From Rubrobacteraceae bacterium (GTDB lineage: Bacteria; Actinomycetota; Rubrobacteria; Rubrobacterales; Rubrobacteraceae), in assembly GCA_023511405.1 (NCBI GenBank), contig JAIMBO010000010.1, forward strand, positions 1-47,504: DNA of 47,504 bases, given 5' to 3'. Under the pieces are notes generated by a model, which saw nothing but the letters and a program-made list of their open reading frames with translations, made no database searches and was not told where the DNA came from. Made by a program: the position numbers and the translations under genes. Positions 1 through 7,517 of the stretch are shown piece by piece (within the stretch, counting starts at the first letter, position 1; every line of letters begins with the position of its first letter).

Positions 1-732
<732 letters not shown>

Positions 733-739
733 CGCCCGA

Positions 740-768
740 AGTATATTCCGCAGAAGGTTGGAATTCAA
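740..768 (-). promoter_or_regulatory. Sigma-70-type promoter of groEL
   Basis: On the minus strand a -35 TTGAAT (768-763) and a -10 TATACT (745-740) are separated by exactly 17 bp. The predicted transcription start near 733 falls at the edge of the CIRCE inverted repeat, the usual arrangement for HrcA repression. The hexamers are seen in the sequence; activity is inferred. Confidence 0.75.
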
Positions 769-771
769 ACC

Positions 772-1032
772 ATGAACAACGCGAGCATCTTCCGTCCGGA
801 GCGCATCCCGAGCCTCAGCCGGCTGCCGAAGGAGATAGGCAGGGAACGGCGTTCCTGCGAGCGCTGCTCGAGGGAGACGGAGCACATAATCTATGTGGTA
901 CCCAGGAAGGTTGCCGTCTTCCTGTACACGAGGGATCATCCGGAGAACGTGCACGCCACCTGTGTGGAGTGCGCGCGAAGCGTGATCCTGCGGGGAGAGG
1001 AGCGGGAGAAGGCGCTGGGCAGGACCGGGTGA
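772..1032 (+). CDS. Small zinc-ribbon protein of unknown function
   Basis: This 86-residue protein starts MNNASIFRPERIP. It has two CxxC knuckles, C29-x2-C32 (CERC) and C64-x2-C67 (CVEC), separated by a beta-rich stretch, which suggests a single structural zinc ribbon. No enzyme motif is visible. It is divergent from groEL and its start lies 39 bp from the CIRCE operator, so shared stress control is possible. The ribosome-binding site is weak (GAAGG, distant). The reading frame stays open upstream through the CIRCE and groEL antisense, but the ATG at 772 is the only sensible start. A hairpin begins at its stop codon. I do not recognise a named family. Confidence 0.7.
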   Translation: MNNASIFRPERIPSLSRLPKEIGRERRSCERCSRETEHIIYVVPRKVAVFLYTRDHPENVHATCVECARSVILRGEEREKALGRTG

Positions 1033-1064
1033 GAGGGGGGCGAGGGGCCCCTGCCCCCCCTCTC
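1031..1064. terminator. Strong GC hairpin between convergent genes
   Basis: GAGAGGGGGG (1031-1040) can pair with CCCCCCTCTC (1055-1064), giving a 10-bp stem. It begins inside the stop codon of the zinc-ribbon gene and ends 15 bp before the stop of the convergent protease gene. There is no T-run, so it is a bidirectional terminator or mRNA 3'-end stabiliser only by position. Confidence 0.55.
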
Positions 1065-1078
1065 TCTCTGCCGGCATC

Positions 1079-2434
1079 CTAGCGCCGGGCGCCCTGGTGT
1101 GAGAGGTTGCGGATCAGGGTGGAGACCTTCGGCGTACCGAGGCCGGTCGGCAGGTCGTAGCCCTTCTTCGCCCGGTAACCGCCGCCGTAGAAGACGTTGC
1201 CGCCGCGGGTCACGTCGTGGAAGCTCGCCCGGTAGGTGGCTCCGTTCTTCGCGAGGGCGTAGAGCCTGGGGTTCAAAAACCCGAGCGGCCTTCCGGCGGC
1301 CTGGTTCGCGAGCGCCCCGATACCGGCCCACTGCGGAGCCCCGGAGCTGGTGCCGCCGAAGAAGTAGAAGCCTTCGGGGATGCCGGGGATGCTCAGGTAC
1401 ACCAGCACGCTGGTGTACACGGAGGCGTCGTAGCTCACGTCCGAGGTCGTGCGATGACGCGTGGGCTGGAATCCTCTCTGGTAGGCAGGTTTCTTGAACA
1501 CCCGGCTCGGGGCACCACCGGTGGCTCCGAAGATCCCCTGGGTGCACCCGAACGGGCACAGCGCCGGGTTCGAGTCGTTCCAGACCGTCTCCCGCCGGTA
1601 AACCCCGCGGTCGCTCGCGAACAGGTTGGTCCCGCCGACGGCCGTCACCAACGGGTCGGAGGCCGGGTAGAGCGCGTTGGGTCTTCTGAAACCGTTGCCC
1701 GCCCCCGAATCACCCGCGGAGGCGAAGACGCTTATGCGCTGCGCCCGGGCGTTCACGTAACCGTTGTGCGAGAGCCTGAGCTGGACGTTGCTCTCCACGC
1801 TCTTGATCGCGGCCTCCGGCGTACCGTAGCTCTGCGACCAGACGTGTCCCAGACCACGCCCCAGCGCCCAGGTCTGGGCGTAGTTGAACGCCAGATCCGA
1901 GTTGTCGCGGGCTATCACCAGGTTGATCCTGGCCTTCGGCGCTATGGCGTGCGCCCACTGGGTGTCGAGCGCTATCTCCTGCGCCCACCCCTGCTGGTTG
2001 GAGTTTCTGGGGTCGAACTTCGGCCTGCCCTGCGGATAGTAGATGTGCAGATCGGGCTTGGGGAGACCGAAAGTCTCGCTGAAGGTCTCGAGATCCCGTC
2101 TTACGGAGGGACTCCCATACGCGTCGAAGATGACGATCGACTGCCCCTCGCCTTCGAGCGAGGACGGGATGTCGTACGCCCGCCTGATCTGCTGCGGTGA
2201 GTAGCAGGCCACCCCGTAGCGGGCCACACACTCGGACGGGGTGTACGGGAAAGCCCGGGCGTTCGCCGCGAAAGCGTACCTCTTCGGTGGATGCGCCTGA
2301 TACCTCCACGGCTCGTTGACCAGCCTGCGTGCTGCGGCGTCCCTGCTCCCGACGACGCCGACGGACAACACGGCCGCCAGAAACGCTAGCATGAGGCAGG
2401 CGAAAACCCGCCTCGGGAAGCATCTACCCCTCAT
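1079..2434 (-). CDS. Secreted S53 (sedolisin/kumamolisin-type) serine-carboxyl peptidase
   Basis: This 451-residue exported protease belongs to the pepstatin-insensitive S53 family. The N-terminus is basic and then hydrophobic, like a Sec signal peptide (residues about 8-30, cleavage near 30-36). Catalytic residues are visible: E153 and D157 in QEIALDTQWAHAIAP, oxyanion D242 in SAGDSGAGNG, and nucleophile S363 in GGTSSGAPQWAG. The C-terminal GYDLPTGLGTPKV fits the calcium-binding end of the family. Only about 45 residues separate the signal peptide from the catalytic core (YSPQQIRRAYDIP at 79-90), so the usual propeptide of roughly 150 residues or more is missing. The ATG at 2434 was chosen because AAGGAG lies 10 nt upstream and the signal peptide starts there. 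Confidence 0.9.
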   Translation of the reverse strand: MRGRCFPRRVFACLMLAFLAAVLSVGVVGSRDAAARRLVNEPWRYQAHPPKRYAFAANARAFPYTPSECVARYGVACYSPQQIRRAYDIPSSLEGEGQSIVIFDAYGSPSVRRDLETFSETFGLPKPDLHIYYPQGRPKFDPRNSNQQGWAQEIALDTQWAHAIAPKARINLVIARDNSDLAFNYAQTWALGRGLGHVWSQSYGTPEAAIKSVESNVQLRLSHNGYVNARAQRISVFASAGDSGAGNGFRRPNALYPASDPLVTAVGGTNLFASDRGVYRRETVWNDSNPALCPFGCTQGIFGATGGAPSRVFKKPAYQRGFQPTRHRTTSDVSYDASVYTSVLVYLSIPGIPEGFYFFGGTSSGAPQWAGIGALANQAAGRPLGFLNPRLYALAKNGATYRASFHDVTRGGNVFYGGGYRAKKGYDLPTGLGTPKVSTLIRNLSHQGARR

Positions 2435-2584
2435 GTGTTGCATTCTCCTTCTTGAGCGTGGACCGGCAGGTACTCGATCTGCCACAAAGCCGCCTGCATC
2501 CCCCTCCATCTGTTCGGATCTCCGTACCAACCGCCCGTTCCCCCTCCCCGCTCCGCAAAGAAGGGAACGCGCAAAGGCAGCCGC

Positions 2585-2601
2585 GCTGGCCACCGGCCAG
2601 C
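2585..2601. repeat. Perfect 7-bp inverted repeat at the predicted protease transcription start
   Basis: GCTGGCC, ACC, GGCCAGC forms a perfect hairpin or dyad directly downstream of the -10 box. It could be an operator or a 5'-end mRNA stabiliser. It has no T-run and is not an intrinsic terminator for tsaD. Confidence 0.45.
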
Positions 2602-2631
2602 AGTATAGAGCAGGGAAGAACCCCCTCGCAA
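2602..2631 (-). promoter_or_regulatory. Candidate promoter of the S53 protease gene
   Basis: On the minus strand TTGCGA (2631-2626) and TATACT (2607-2602) are 18 bp apart, just after the tsaD stop codon. Transcription would start near 2595 and give a 5' UTR of about 160 nt. The -10 is good and the -35 moderate. Confidence 0.5.
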
Positions 2632-2642
2632 CGCCCGCGGCC

Positions 2643-3632
2643 TCAGATGCTGCGGGCGTTGAGGCCGAGGTAACCGGGGAAGGGTATCTTCCGGGAGTGG
2701 GGCGCGGCGGCCCCGATCATGGCGGCGTTGTCCGTACAGAGCGCCGGGGCCGGGATGACGATCCCGATGCCCCTCTTCTCGCACTCGGTCCTGAGACGAC
2801 CGCGCAGCCGGGCGTTCGCCGCGACGCCCCCCGCGACCACGAGGGAGCGGGAATCCGTCATCTCCGCGGCCCGCAGCAGCTTCCGGGAGAGCGCCTCCAC
2901 CACCGCCGCCTCGTAGCTCGCCGCCAGGTGGGGCAGCTCCTCTTCCATCCTCTCCTCCCCCAGGCGCTGCAGCGTGTAGAGCAGGCTCGTCTTGAGGCCG
3001 GAGAAGCTGAAGTCGAGATCGTCTTTACCCTTGAGGGCCACCGGAAACTCGTAGCGTCCCGGGTCACCCCCCTCGGCCGCCCGCGAGAGCGCGGGGCCTC
3101 CGGGGAACCCCAGCCCGAGCATCCTCGCCCCCTTGTCGAGGGCCTCCCCGGCGGCGTCGTCCAGCGTCTCGCCGAGCAGCGACATGCTCCGGTCGCTCCC
3201 GACCGAGTAGAGCGCGGTGTGCCCTCCGGAGGCGACGAGCGCGACGAACGGCGGCTCGAGCGCCGGATCCTCCAGGTACGCCGCGGCGACGTGACCCTCG
3301 AGGTGGTTCACCGGGATGAGAGGCAGCCTGCGGGCATAGGCCACGCTCTTGGCGGAGGCCAGCCCGACGAGGAGCGCCCCGATGAGCCCCGGACGCACCG
3401 TAACCGCGACGGCGGTCAACTCTTCGAGGGTCGCCCCCGCATCGGCGAGCGCCTTCTCCACCACGCCGTCGATGCGTTCTAGGTGGGCCCTCGAGGCGAC
3501 CTCCGGCACGACCCCGCCGTAGCGGGCGTGCTCGGTCTGAGTGTGGACGACGTTCGAGAGGGCCCTGCGCCCGTCGTCCTCCACCACGGCCGCGCAGGTG
3601 TCATCGCAGGATGTCTCTATCGCCAGTATCAC
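2643..3632 (-). CDS. tsaD: TsaD, tRNA N6-adenosine threonylcarbamoyltransferase
   Basis: TsaD transfers the threonylcarbamoyl group to A37 of ANN-decoding tRNAs (t6A) with TsaB and TsaE. The 329-residue protein has the Kae1/TsaD ASKHA fold signature AIETSCDDTCAAVV at the N-terminus, metal ligands H110 and H114 in NHLEGHVAA, and GGHTALY and GGVAANARLR further on. The start is GTG at 3632, with no Shine-Dalgarno sequence. A TAAAAT -10 box (3650-3645) 12 nt upstream predicts a very short 5' UTR. It lies downstream of the alr-tsaE-tsaB-rimI run but is separated from rimI by an oppositely oriented small gene, so it has its own promoter. Confidence 0.97.
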   Translation of the reverse strand: MILAIETSCDDTCAAVVEDDGRRALSNVVHTQTEHARYGGVVPEVASRAHLERIDGVVEKALADAGATLEELTAVAVTVRPGLIGALLVGLASAKSVAYARRLPLIPVNHLEGHVAAAYLEDPALEPPFVALVASGGHTALYSVGSDRSMSLLGETLDDAAGEALDKGARMLGLGFPGGPALSRAAEGGDPGRYEFPVALKGKDDLDFSFSGLKTSLLYTLQRLGEERMEEELPHLAASYEAAVVEALSRKLLRAAEMTDSRSLVVAGGVAANARLRGRLRTECEKRGIGIVIPAPALCTDNAAMIGAAAPHSRKIPFPGYLGLNARSI

Positions 3633-3667
3633 GCTCGAGGGGTTATTTTATCTCCGGCACGCGAGGA

Positions 3668-3680
3668 TATACTCCTCCCA
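3668..3680 (+). promoter_or_regulatory. -10 box placed for a leaderless transcript
   Basis: TATACT (3668-3673) is followed by exactly six bases and then the ATG at 3680, with no Shine-Dalgarno sequence. Transcription would begin at or next to the A of the ATG. The -35 region overlaps the -10 of the divergent tsaD promoter and is poor. Confidence 0.5.
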
Positions 3681-3928
3681 TGAGAGCATTCTCGCTCATG
3701 TTCGCCTTCATCGCGCTCGTGCTGCTGCTCGAGCTCGCCCTCTACCTGGCCCGCGGCCCGGGGGACCTGCGCGTCGCGGCCTTCATCTTCGCCGGGTTTC
3801 TGGTCTGCCTCGCCCCGGCCGTCTACCTGCTCAGGCCCTTCGAGGGTAGGGAGGATCTCGAGCGCCGTCGGGAGGAGCGGCGTCGGGAGCGTGAGCAACG
3901 GGCTAAGAAGAAAGGTCGAGGGTCATGA
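3680..3928 (+). CDS. Small two-helix membrane protein, lies between rimI and tsaD
   Basis: This 82-residue protein has hydrophobic helices at about residues 4-24 and 33-51 and a highly charged Arg/Glu/Lys tail (56-82) expected to be cytoplasmic. No family is recognised. It is on the opposite strand to its neighbours, and its last 26 bp overlap the 3' end of rimI. The ATG at 3680 is chosen because a TATACT box lies six bases upstream. An earlier in-frame start at 3611 would run through that promoter. The clear helix pattern and the promoter support a real gene; function is unknown. Confidence 0.65.
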   Translation: MRAFSLMFAFIALVLLLELALYLARGPGDLRVAAFIFAGFLVCLAPAVYLLRPFEGREDLERRREERRREREQRAKKKGRGS

Positions 3929-4340
3929 GCAGGGCATCCTCGTCCCCGTAGTAGCGAGGCCGCCGCCCGACCTCCCTGAAGCCGAGCGAGCGGTAGAGTG
4001 AACGGGCCGGGGAGTTGCTGGGACGCACCTCGAGGTGGACCCTGCGGACTTCGGGGAAGGCATCCATCGCCGCCCGGACCAGAGCCCGGGCGTAACCTCT
4101 GCGCCGGCACTCCGGGCGCACGGCGAGCGTGGTCACGTGCAGCTCCTCCGAGGTGCGCTTGACCCCGATCTGGGCAACGATGCGCCCTTCCTCTTCCAGC
4201 GCCAGGTAGAGCCCGAAGGGGCTCTCCAGCTCTTCCCGCCAGACGGCGGCGCTCCAGGGGCGCGAAAGACACTCCGCGTCGACCTCCACCGCCTCCGGAA
4301 GATCGTCCCGCGTCATCCGCCTTATCCTGTGGTCGCTCAA
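3903..4340 (-). CDS. rimI: RimI-type GNAT N-acetyltransferase
   Basis: This 145-residue GNAT is of the ribosomal-protein S18-alanine N-acetyltransferase type. The acetyl-CoA loop is seen as VRPECRRRGYARALV, followed by the RimI-typical LEVRPSNSPARSLYRSLGF. It overlaps the 3' end of tsaB by 4 bp (ATGA), and rimI-tsaB adjacency is classic, so the assignment rests on both sequence and context. In several bacteria RimI homologues acetylate substrates other than S18, so the target is inferred. Its 3' end overlaps the opposing gene that ends at 3928. Confidence 0.9.
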   Translation of the reverse strand: MSDHRIRRMTRDDLPEAVEVDAECLSRPWSAAVWREELESPFGLYLALEEEGRIVAQIGVKRTSEELHVTTLAVRPECRRRGYARALVRAAMDAFPEVRRVHLEVRPSNSPARSLYRSLGFREVGRRPRYYGDEDALLMTLDLSS

Positions 4341-5023
4341 GGCCGGCTCCAGGGGTTCCGCTCCCTGCGCACCTCGGCGTCCGGCTCGCGCACGTAGAGC
4401 GGCACAACCTTCTCCGGAGGGACCGGTTCGAGATCGCCGGCCACGAGGTACCCCGCGGCAGAGACCCTGTTCAGGGGAGAGGAATCTTCGGGTATGTGCC
4501 CGAGCGAGGAGAGCTCCTCCCGGTAGCGCACGGCCCCGTCTCCCACGAGGAGAAGATCGCCCTCACGCGGCAGATGCCGTGAGAGCTCGCCCGGTCTCAC
4601 GCAGAGCACGCCCGTGCTCTCCACGCCGGCCGCGAAGAGCTCGGCGAAGACCTGGCGGCGCCGGGCGTCGATCACCGCCACCACCCTCTCCCGGCCCGAG
4701 GAGAGCGCCGGGTGGGCGAGAGCATCCAGGGTGGAGGACGCGCAGATCTCGGCCCCGAGCGTCCCCGCGAGAGCTCGGGCGGTGGCCACCGCGATGCGGA
4801 TGCCGGTGAAAGTCCCCGGCCCCACACCGACCACGATCCTCCCCACATCCCCGAGATCCTCTCCCGCCAGTTCGAGCACCTCGTGCACCGAGGGGAGAAG
4901 TGTCTCCGAAGCCCCCCGCGCCGAGCAGGAAACCTCGGCCAGAACCTCCCTGTCGTGTCCCTCGAGACGGGCGAGCGCCACGCTCACCTCCGCCGTCGAG
5001 GCGTCCAGAGCGAGCGTCAGCAT
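4337..5023 (-). CDS. tsaB: TsaB, t6A biosynthesis scaffold (YeaZ)
   Basis: The 228-residue ASKHA-fold partner of TsaD is required for t6A formation. It starts MLTLALDASTAEVSVALA and has the family motif VGVGPGTFTGIRIAVATARALA. The ATG at 5023 lies inside the end of tsaE (7-bp overlap). A longer reading frame extends upstream into tsaE but would add a non-homologous basic stretch. The order tsaE-tsaB-rimI with overlaps points to translational coupling. The C-terminal third (PLYVREPDAEV) is typical of YeaZ. Confidence 0.95.
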   Translation of the reverse strand: MLTLALDASTAEVSVALARLEGHDREVLAEVSCSARGASETLLPSVHEVLELAGEDLGDVGRIVVGVGPGTFTGIRIAVATARALAGTLGAEICASSTLDALAHPALSSGRERVVAVIDARRRQVFAELFAAGVESTGVLCVRPGELSRHLPREGDLLLVGDGAVRYREELSSLGHIPEDSSPLNRVSAAGYLVAGDLEPVPPEKVVPLYVREPDAEVRRERNPWSRP

Positions 5024-5493
5024 CCTCCGAGCCGCTCCTCCAGCGGGCCCGTGATCCTTACGCCCCGCAGCCCCTCTCCCTGGTGTGAGAGCTCGACGAG
5101 AGAGGGGGCCTCGAGCGAGCCGAGCGCGGGGTCCGCCCACTCGATGAACGTTATCGCCCCAGGCTCCAGGTAGTCCTCGAGCTCCAGCACGTCGGCGCTC
5201 CCTATCTCCTCCAGCCGGTAGAGGTCGAGGTGGTTGAGGGTCACACTGGATCCCGCCATCTCACCCTCGTAGCTGCGGGCGAGCTGGTAGGTCGGGCTCG
5301 TCACCCGCTCGCGCACGCCGAGGGCGTGCATGGCGGCGCGCACGAAGGTGGTCTTGCCCGAGCCGACCTCCCCGGAGAGCACCACGACGTCCCCGGGTTC
5401 GAGCAGCGCGGCGACCCTGGCCGCCAGCCTCTTCAACTCCCCCTCATCGAGCTTCTCCCACTCCATCGAAAGGCGGACCTCGTCTGTCACCAC
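5017..5493 (-). CDS. tsaE: TsaE, ATPase of the t6A complex
   Basis: This 158-residue P-loop ATPase is needed for TsaB-TsaD activity. The Walker A motif GEVGSGKTTFV is at residues 41-51, followed by the characteristic SPTYQLARSYEG and the acidic HLDLYRLEE motif. Two adjacent GTG codons (5493 and 5490) overlap the stop of the uracil-DNA glycosylase gene, so either may be the start. Together with tsaB and tsaD it completes the bacterial t6A set, apart from TsaC/Sua5, which is not in the window. Confidence 0.95.
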   Translation of the reverse strand: MVTDEVRLSMEWEKLDEGELKRLAARVAALLEPGDVVVLSGEVGSGKTTFVRAAMHALGVRERVTSPTYQLARSYEGEMAGSSVTLNHLDLYRLEEIGSADVLELEDYLEPGAITFIEWADPALGSLEAPSLVELSHQGEGLRGVRITGPLEERLGGC

Positions 5494-6119
5494 AGGCCCG
5501 GTTGCACGGGCTCCCTGCCGTCATCCGGCTGGTGCGGGACGTTCAGGGTCTCGTAGGTGGCCGGGCGCTCGGCGGCGAGCAGCTCCGGCAGACGCCCGAA
5601 GTCGGAGATGAGAAGAGCGCGGTCGGCCGGGGTGTAGAGCGCCTTGCGCAGCGAGAGCGTCGGGAAGACGTATCTCCCGTCGAGCGGCACGGCCCGGCCG
5701 CGGATGCGCGAGAGAGGATCCTTGCGCCCGGTCAGGACCCTGGTGGCCAGCTCGCCCAGAGCGACGATCACCCGGGGGTCGACGGCCGCGATCTGGACCA
5801 TCAGATAGGGCCGGCAGCTGCTGACCTCCGAGGGGCGCGGGGAGCGGGGAGGGGTACCGGGCGGCCGGCACTTGACCAGCGTGGTGAGGTATACCTGATC
5901 CCGCCTCATCCCGACCGAGGCGAGCAACCGATCGAGTAGCATCCCGGAGGCACCCTGGAAGGGACTGCCCTCGCCATCCTCGTTGAACCCCGGGGCCTCC
6001 CCGACGATGAAGAGCTCGGCGTTGAGCGGCCCCTCACCGAAGACGACCCGGGTGCGCGAGTGGGAGAGCGCACACCTGGTACAGCCCAGTGCCTCCTTCT
6101 GCGCCTCGGCGAAATCCAT
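5487..6119 (-). CDS. Family 4 (Fe-S) uracil-DNA glycosylase
   Basis: This 210-residue enzyme removes uracil from DNA in base-excision repair. Motif 1 is the family 4 form GEAPGFNEDGEGSPFQG (residues 40-56), and motif 2 is in the FPTLSLRKALY region, although the usual HPS/HPA is replaced by TLSLRKAL. Four cysteines, C13, C16, C84 and C102, match the [4Fe-4S] ligand spacing of family 4 enzymes. The ATG at 6119 was chosen because it starts just before the first cysteine pair, and upstream sequence does not resemble the family. It overlaps tsaE at its 3' end. Confidence 0.9.
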   Translation of the reverse strand: MDFAEAQKEALGCTRCALSHSRTRVVFGEGPLNAELFIVGEAPGFNEDGEGSPFQGASGMLLDRLLASVGMRRDQVYLTTLVKCRPPGTPPRSPRPSEVSSCRPYLMVQIAAVDPRVIVALGELATRVLTGRKDPLSRIRGRAVPLDGRYVFPTLSLRKALYTPADRALLISDFGRLPELLAAERPATYETLNVPHQPDDGREPVQPGLW

Positions 6120-6130
6120 CTGAGCCCGGG

Positions 6131-6331
6131 CTAGTACTCGGTGCTCTCCGGAAGCAGATAGCCGAGGATCACGTAGACGATGGCGACCGGGATGACGCTG
6201 AACCCCGGGATGAAGATCGCGAGCAGGACCGTCGCGAGCCTCACGACGAGCGAGTTCCATCCGAACCTGTGGGCGATGCCGCCACAAACCCCGAAGATCC
6301 AACGATCCCTACTCGAACGCTCTATACCCAT
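6131..6331 (-). CDS. PspC-domain membrane protein
   Basis: This 66-residue protein is essentially a single PspC domain. The sequence DRWIFGVCGGIAHRFGWNSL is followed by a long hydrophobic helix pair (about 27-60). PspC proteins are envelope-stress membrane proteins, but stand-alone copies are common and their role is not fixed. The ATG at 6331 gives the normal domain start; an upstream in-frame start at 6376 would add 15 charged residues. It sits 11 bp upstream of the uracil-DNA glycosylase start in the same direction. Confidence 0.8.
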   Translation of the reverse strand: MGIERSSRDRWIFGVCGGIAHRFGWNSLVVRLATVLLAIFIPGFSVIPVAIVYVILGYLLPESTEY

Positions 6332-6391
6332 CTCCGACCCCGCTTCCTCGTTTCGCTCTCCTGCACGACGAACCACACCCCGATGATATCT

Positions 6392-7174
6392 TCACCGATC
6401 CTCTTTGTGAAGCACCCCGGCGGCCGACCATACGCGTCCGAAGGCCTCTTCCTCCTCCATCCCCCCGGCCCGGAGGATGCGAAGCCTGCTCGCGGCGGCA
6501 CCGACCACGGCCCCCGGAGGATGGGCGAGCTTCGAGGAGAGCCCCTCGTAGTCGGGCTCGCGGCAGGGCCCGAGGGTACGGCCCACCTCGATGAACCGGG
6601 CGCACAGCCTGCGGTGGCGCTCTATGTGCTCCTTCCGGAGACGTGGTCCACGCGCGGCGAGCCTGTCGGCCCACGAGAGCACCGCCAGCTCCTCGCAGAA
6701 CGGCCCGGCGGCGCGGACGATCCTCTCCGGCGGGTAGTCGGTGCGCGGGTTCTCCATGAACCCTATCTTCAGGTGCAGGTGGGTGAGCGTCCGGGCGAGA
6801 TCCGAGAGCATCGCCGGAGCTCCGAGCCGGAGGCATACCCTCTCGACCATCCTGGCCCCCAGGGTATCGTGGGCGACGAAGACGACCCTCCCCTCCACCT
6901 CACCGCGGGTCAGGGGCTTGGCGACATCATGCACGAGCGCGGCGAAGAGCAACGCCTCCTCCCGACCGGGAGGCACCCGCGCCCCGAGGCTGCCATCCTC
7001 CAGCTCCCGCCGCACGCAGCGTACCGTCTCCAGAACGTGACCCAGGGTGTCCAGGTGGTGGTAGGGGCTCTGCGTGAGCCCCCTGGCAAGACCGAGCTCC
7101 GGCACCAGCCGGATGAGCAACTCCAGATCCAGAGTCCCTCGGAGGACCTCCACGACCTCCCGGACGGGAACCAC
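6392..7174 (-). CDS. HD-domain protein (CCA-adding-enzyme-like HD region)
   Basis: This protein is about 260 residues long with an HD phosphohydrolase core. It shows YHHLDTLGHVLETV, then LFAALVHDVAKP (the HD pair), then FVAHDTLGARM and a later conserved Asp in LSWADRLAARG. The layout resembles the C-terminal HD region of tRNA nucleotidyltransferase/poly(A) polymerase proteins, but no nucleotidyltransferase domain is present. Metal-dependent phosphohydrolase activity is inferred; the substrate is unknown. The start is taken as GTG at 7174, immediately after the upstream stop (TGAGGTG). The reading frame stays open further upstream, but as antisense-like arginine-rich sequence. Confidence 0.75.
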   Translation of the reverse strand: MVPVREVVEVLRGTLDLELLIRLVPELGLARGLTQSPYHHLDTLGHVLETVRCVRRELEDGSLGARVPPGREEALLFAALVHDVAKPLTRGEVEGRVVFVAHDTLGARMVERVCLRLGAPAMLSDLARTLTHLHLKIGFMENPRTDYPPERIVRAAGPFCEELAVLSWADRLAARGPRLRKEHIERHRRLCARFIEVGRTLGPCREPDYEGLSSKLAHPPGAVVGAAASRLRILRAGGMEEEEAFGRVWSAAGVLHKEDR

Positions 7175-7175
7175 C

Positions 7176-7517
7176 TCAGCGCCGCCGCCGGGCCTTCCTG
7201 CGGCTGGTGTTGGGGTTGAACCGGCCCTTGAGCGAGCCGTTCGTACCCTCCTCACCCTCCTTCCGGTCCTTCTTGTTCCTCTTGCGCGTCTGCTCCCTGC
7301 GCCGCCTCTCGGAGAAGGCGAAGAGCACCGCGTACAACAGGAAGAAGAGCACGGCGTAGACGGCGAGGATGAGGATCTGGCCGGCACCGTGCAGGCTGAA
7401 GGACTTCGGGAAGACGCGGCTCAAAACGTAGACCAGGACCACCCACAGCGCGGTAAACCACAGGGACCGCCTGAACGCCGGCCCCCACCTTAGATCCCTG
7501 AAGAAGCCTCTAAACAC
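7176..7517 (-). CDS. Small two-helix membrane protein with basic tail, downstream of alr
   Basis: This 113-residue protein has hydrophobic helices at about residues 18-35 and 47-68, separated by a short loop. A long Arg/Lys/Glu-rich cytoplasmic tail follows (70-113, ending RRKARRRR). The GTG start at 7517 lies inside the last codons of alr (8-bp overlap), which implies translational coupling. No family is recognised. The basic tail could bind RNA or lipid headgroups, but that is only a guess from composition. Confidence 0.7.
   Translation of the reverse strand: MFRGFFRDLRWGPAFRRSLWFTALWVVLVYVLSRVFPKSFSLHGAGQILILAVYAVLFFLLYAVLFAFSERRRREQTRKRNKKDRKEGEEGTNGSLKGRFNPNTSRRKARRRR

Noticed and set aside
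1099-2200. Long arginine- or proline-rich reading frames opposite the S53 protease gene
   Set aside because: They are GC-bias shadows of the protease frame, without ribosome-binding sites or recognisable domains.
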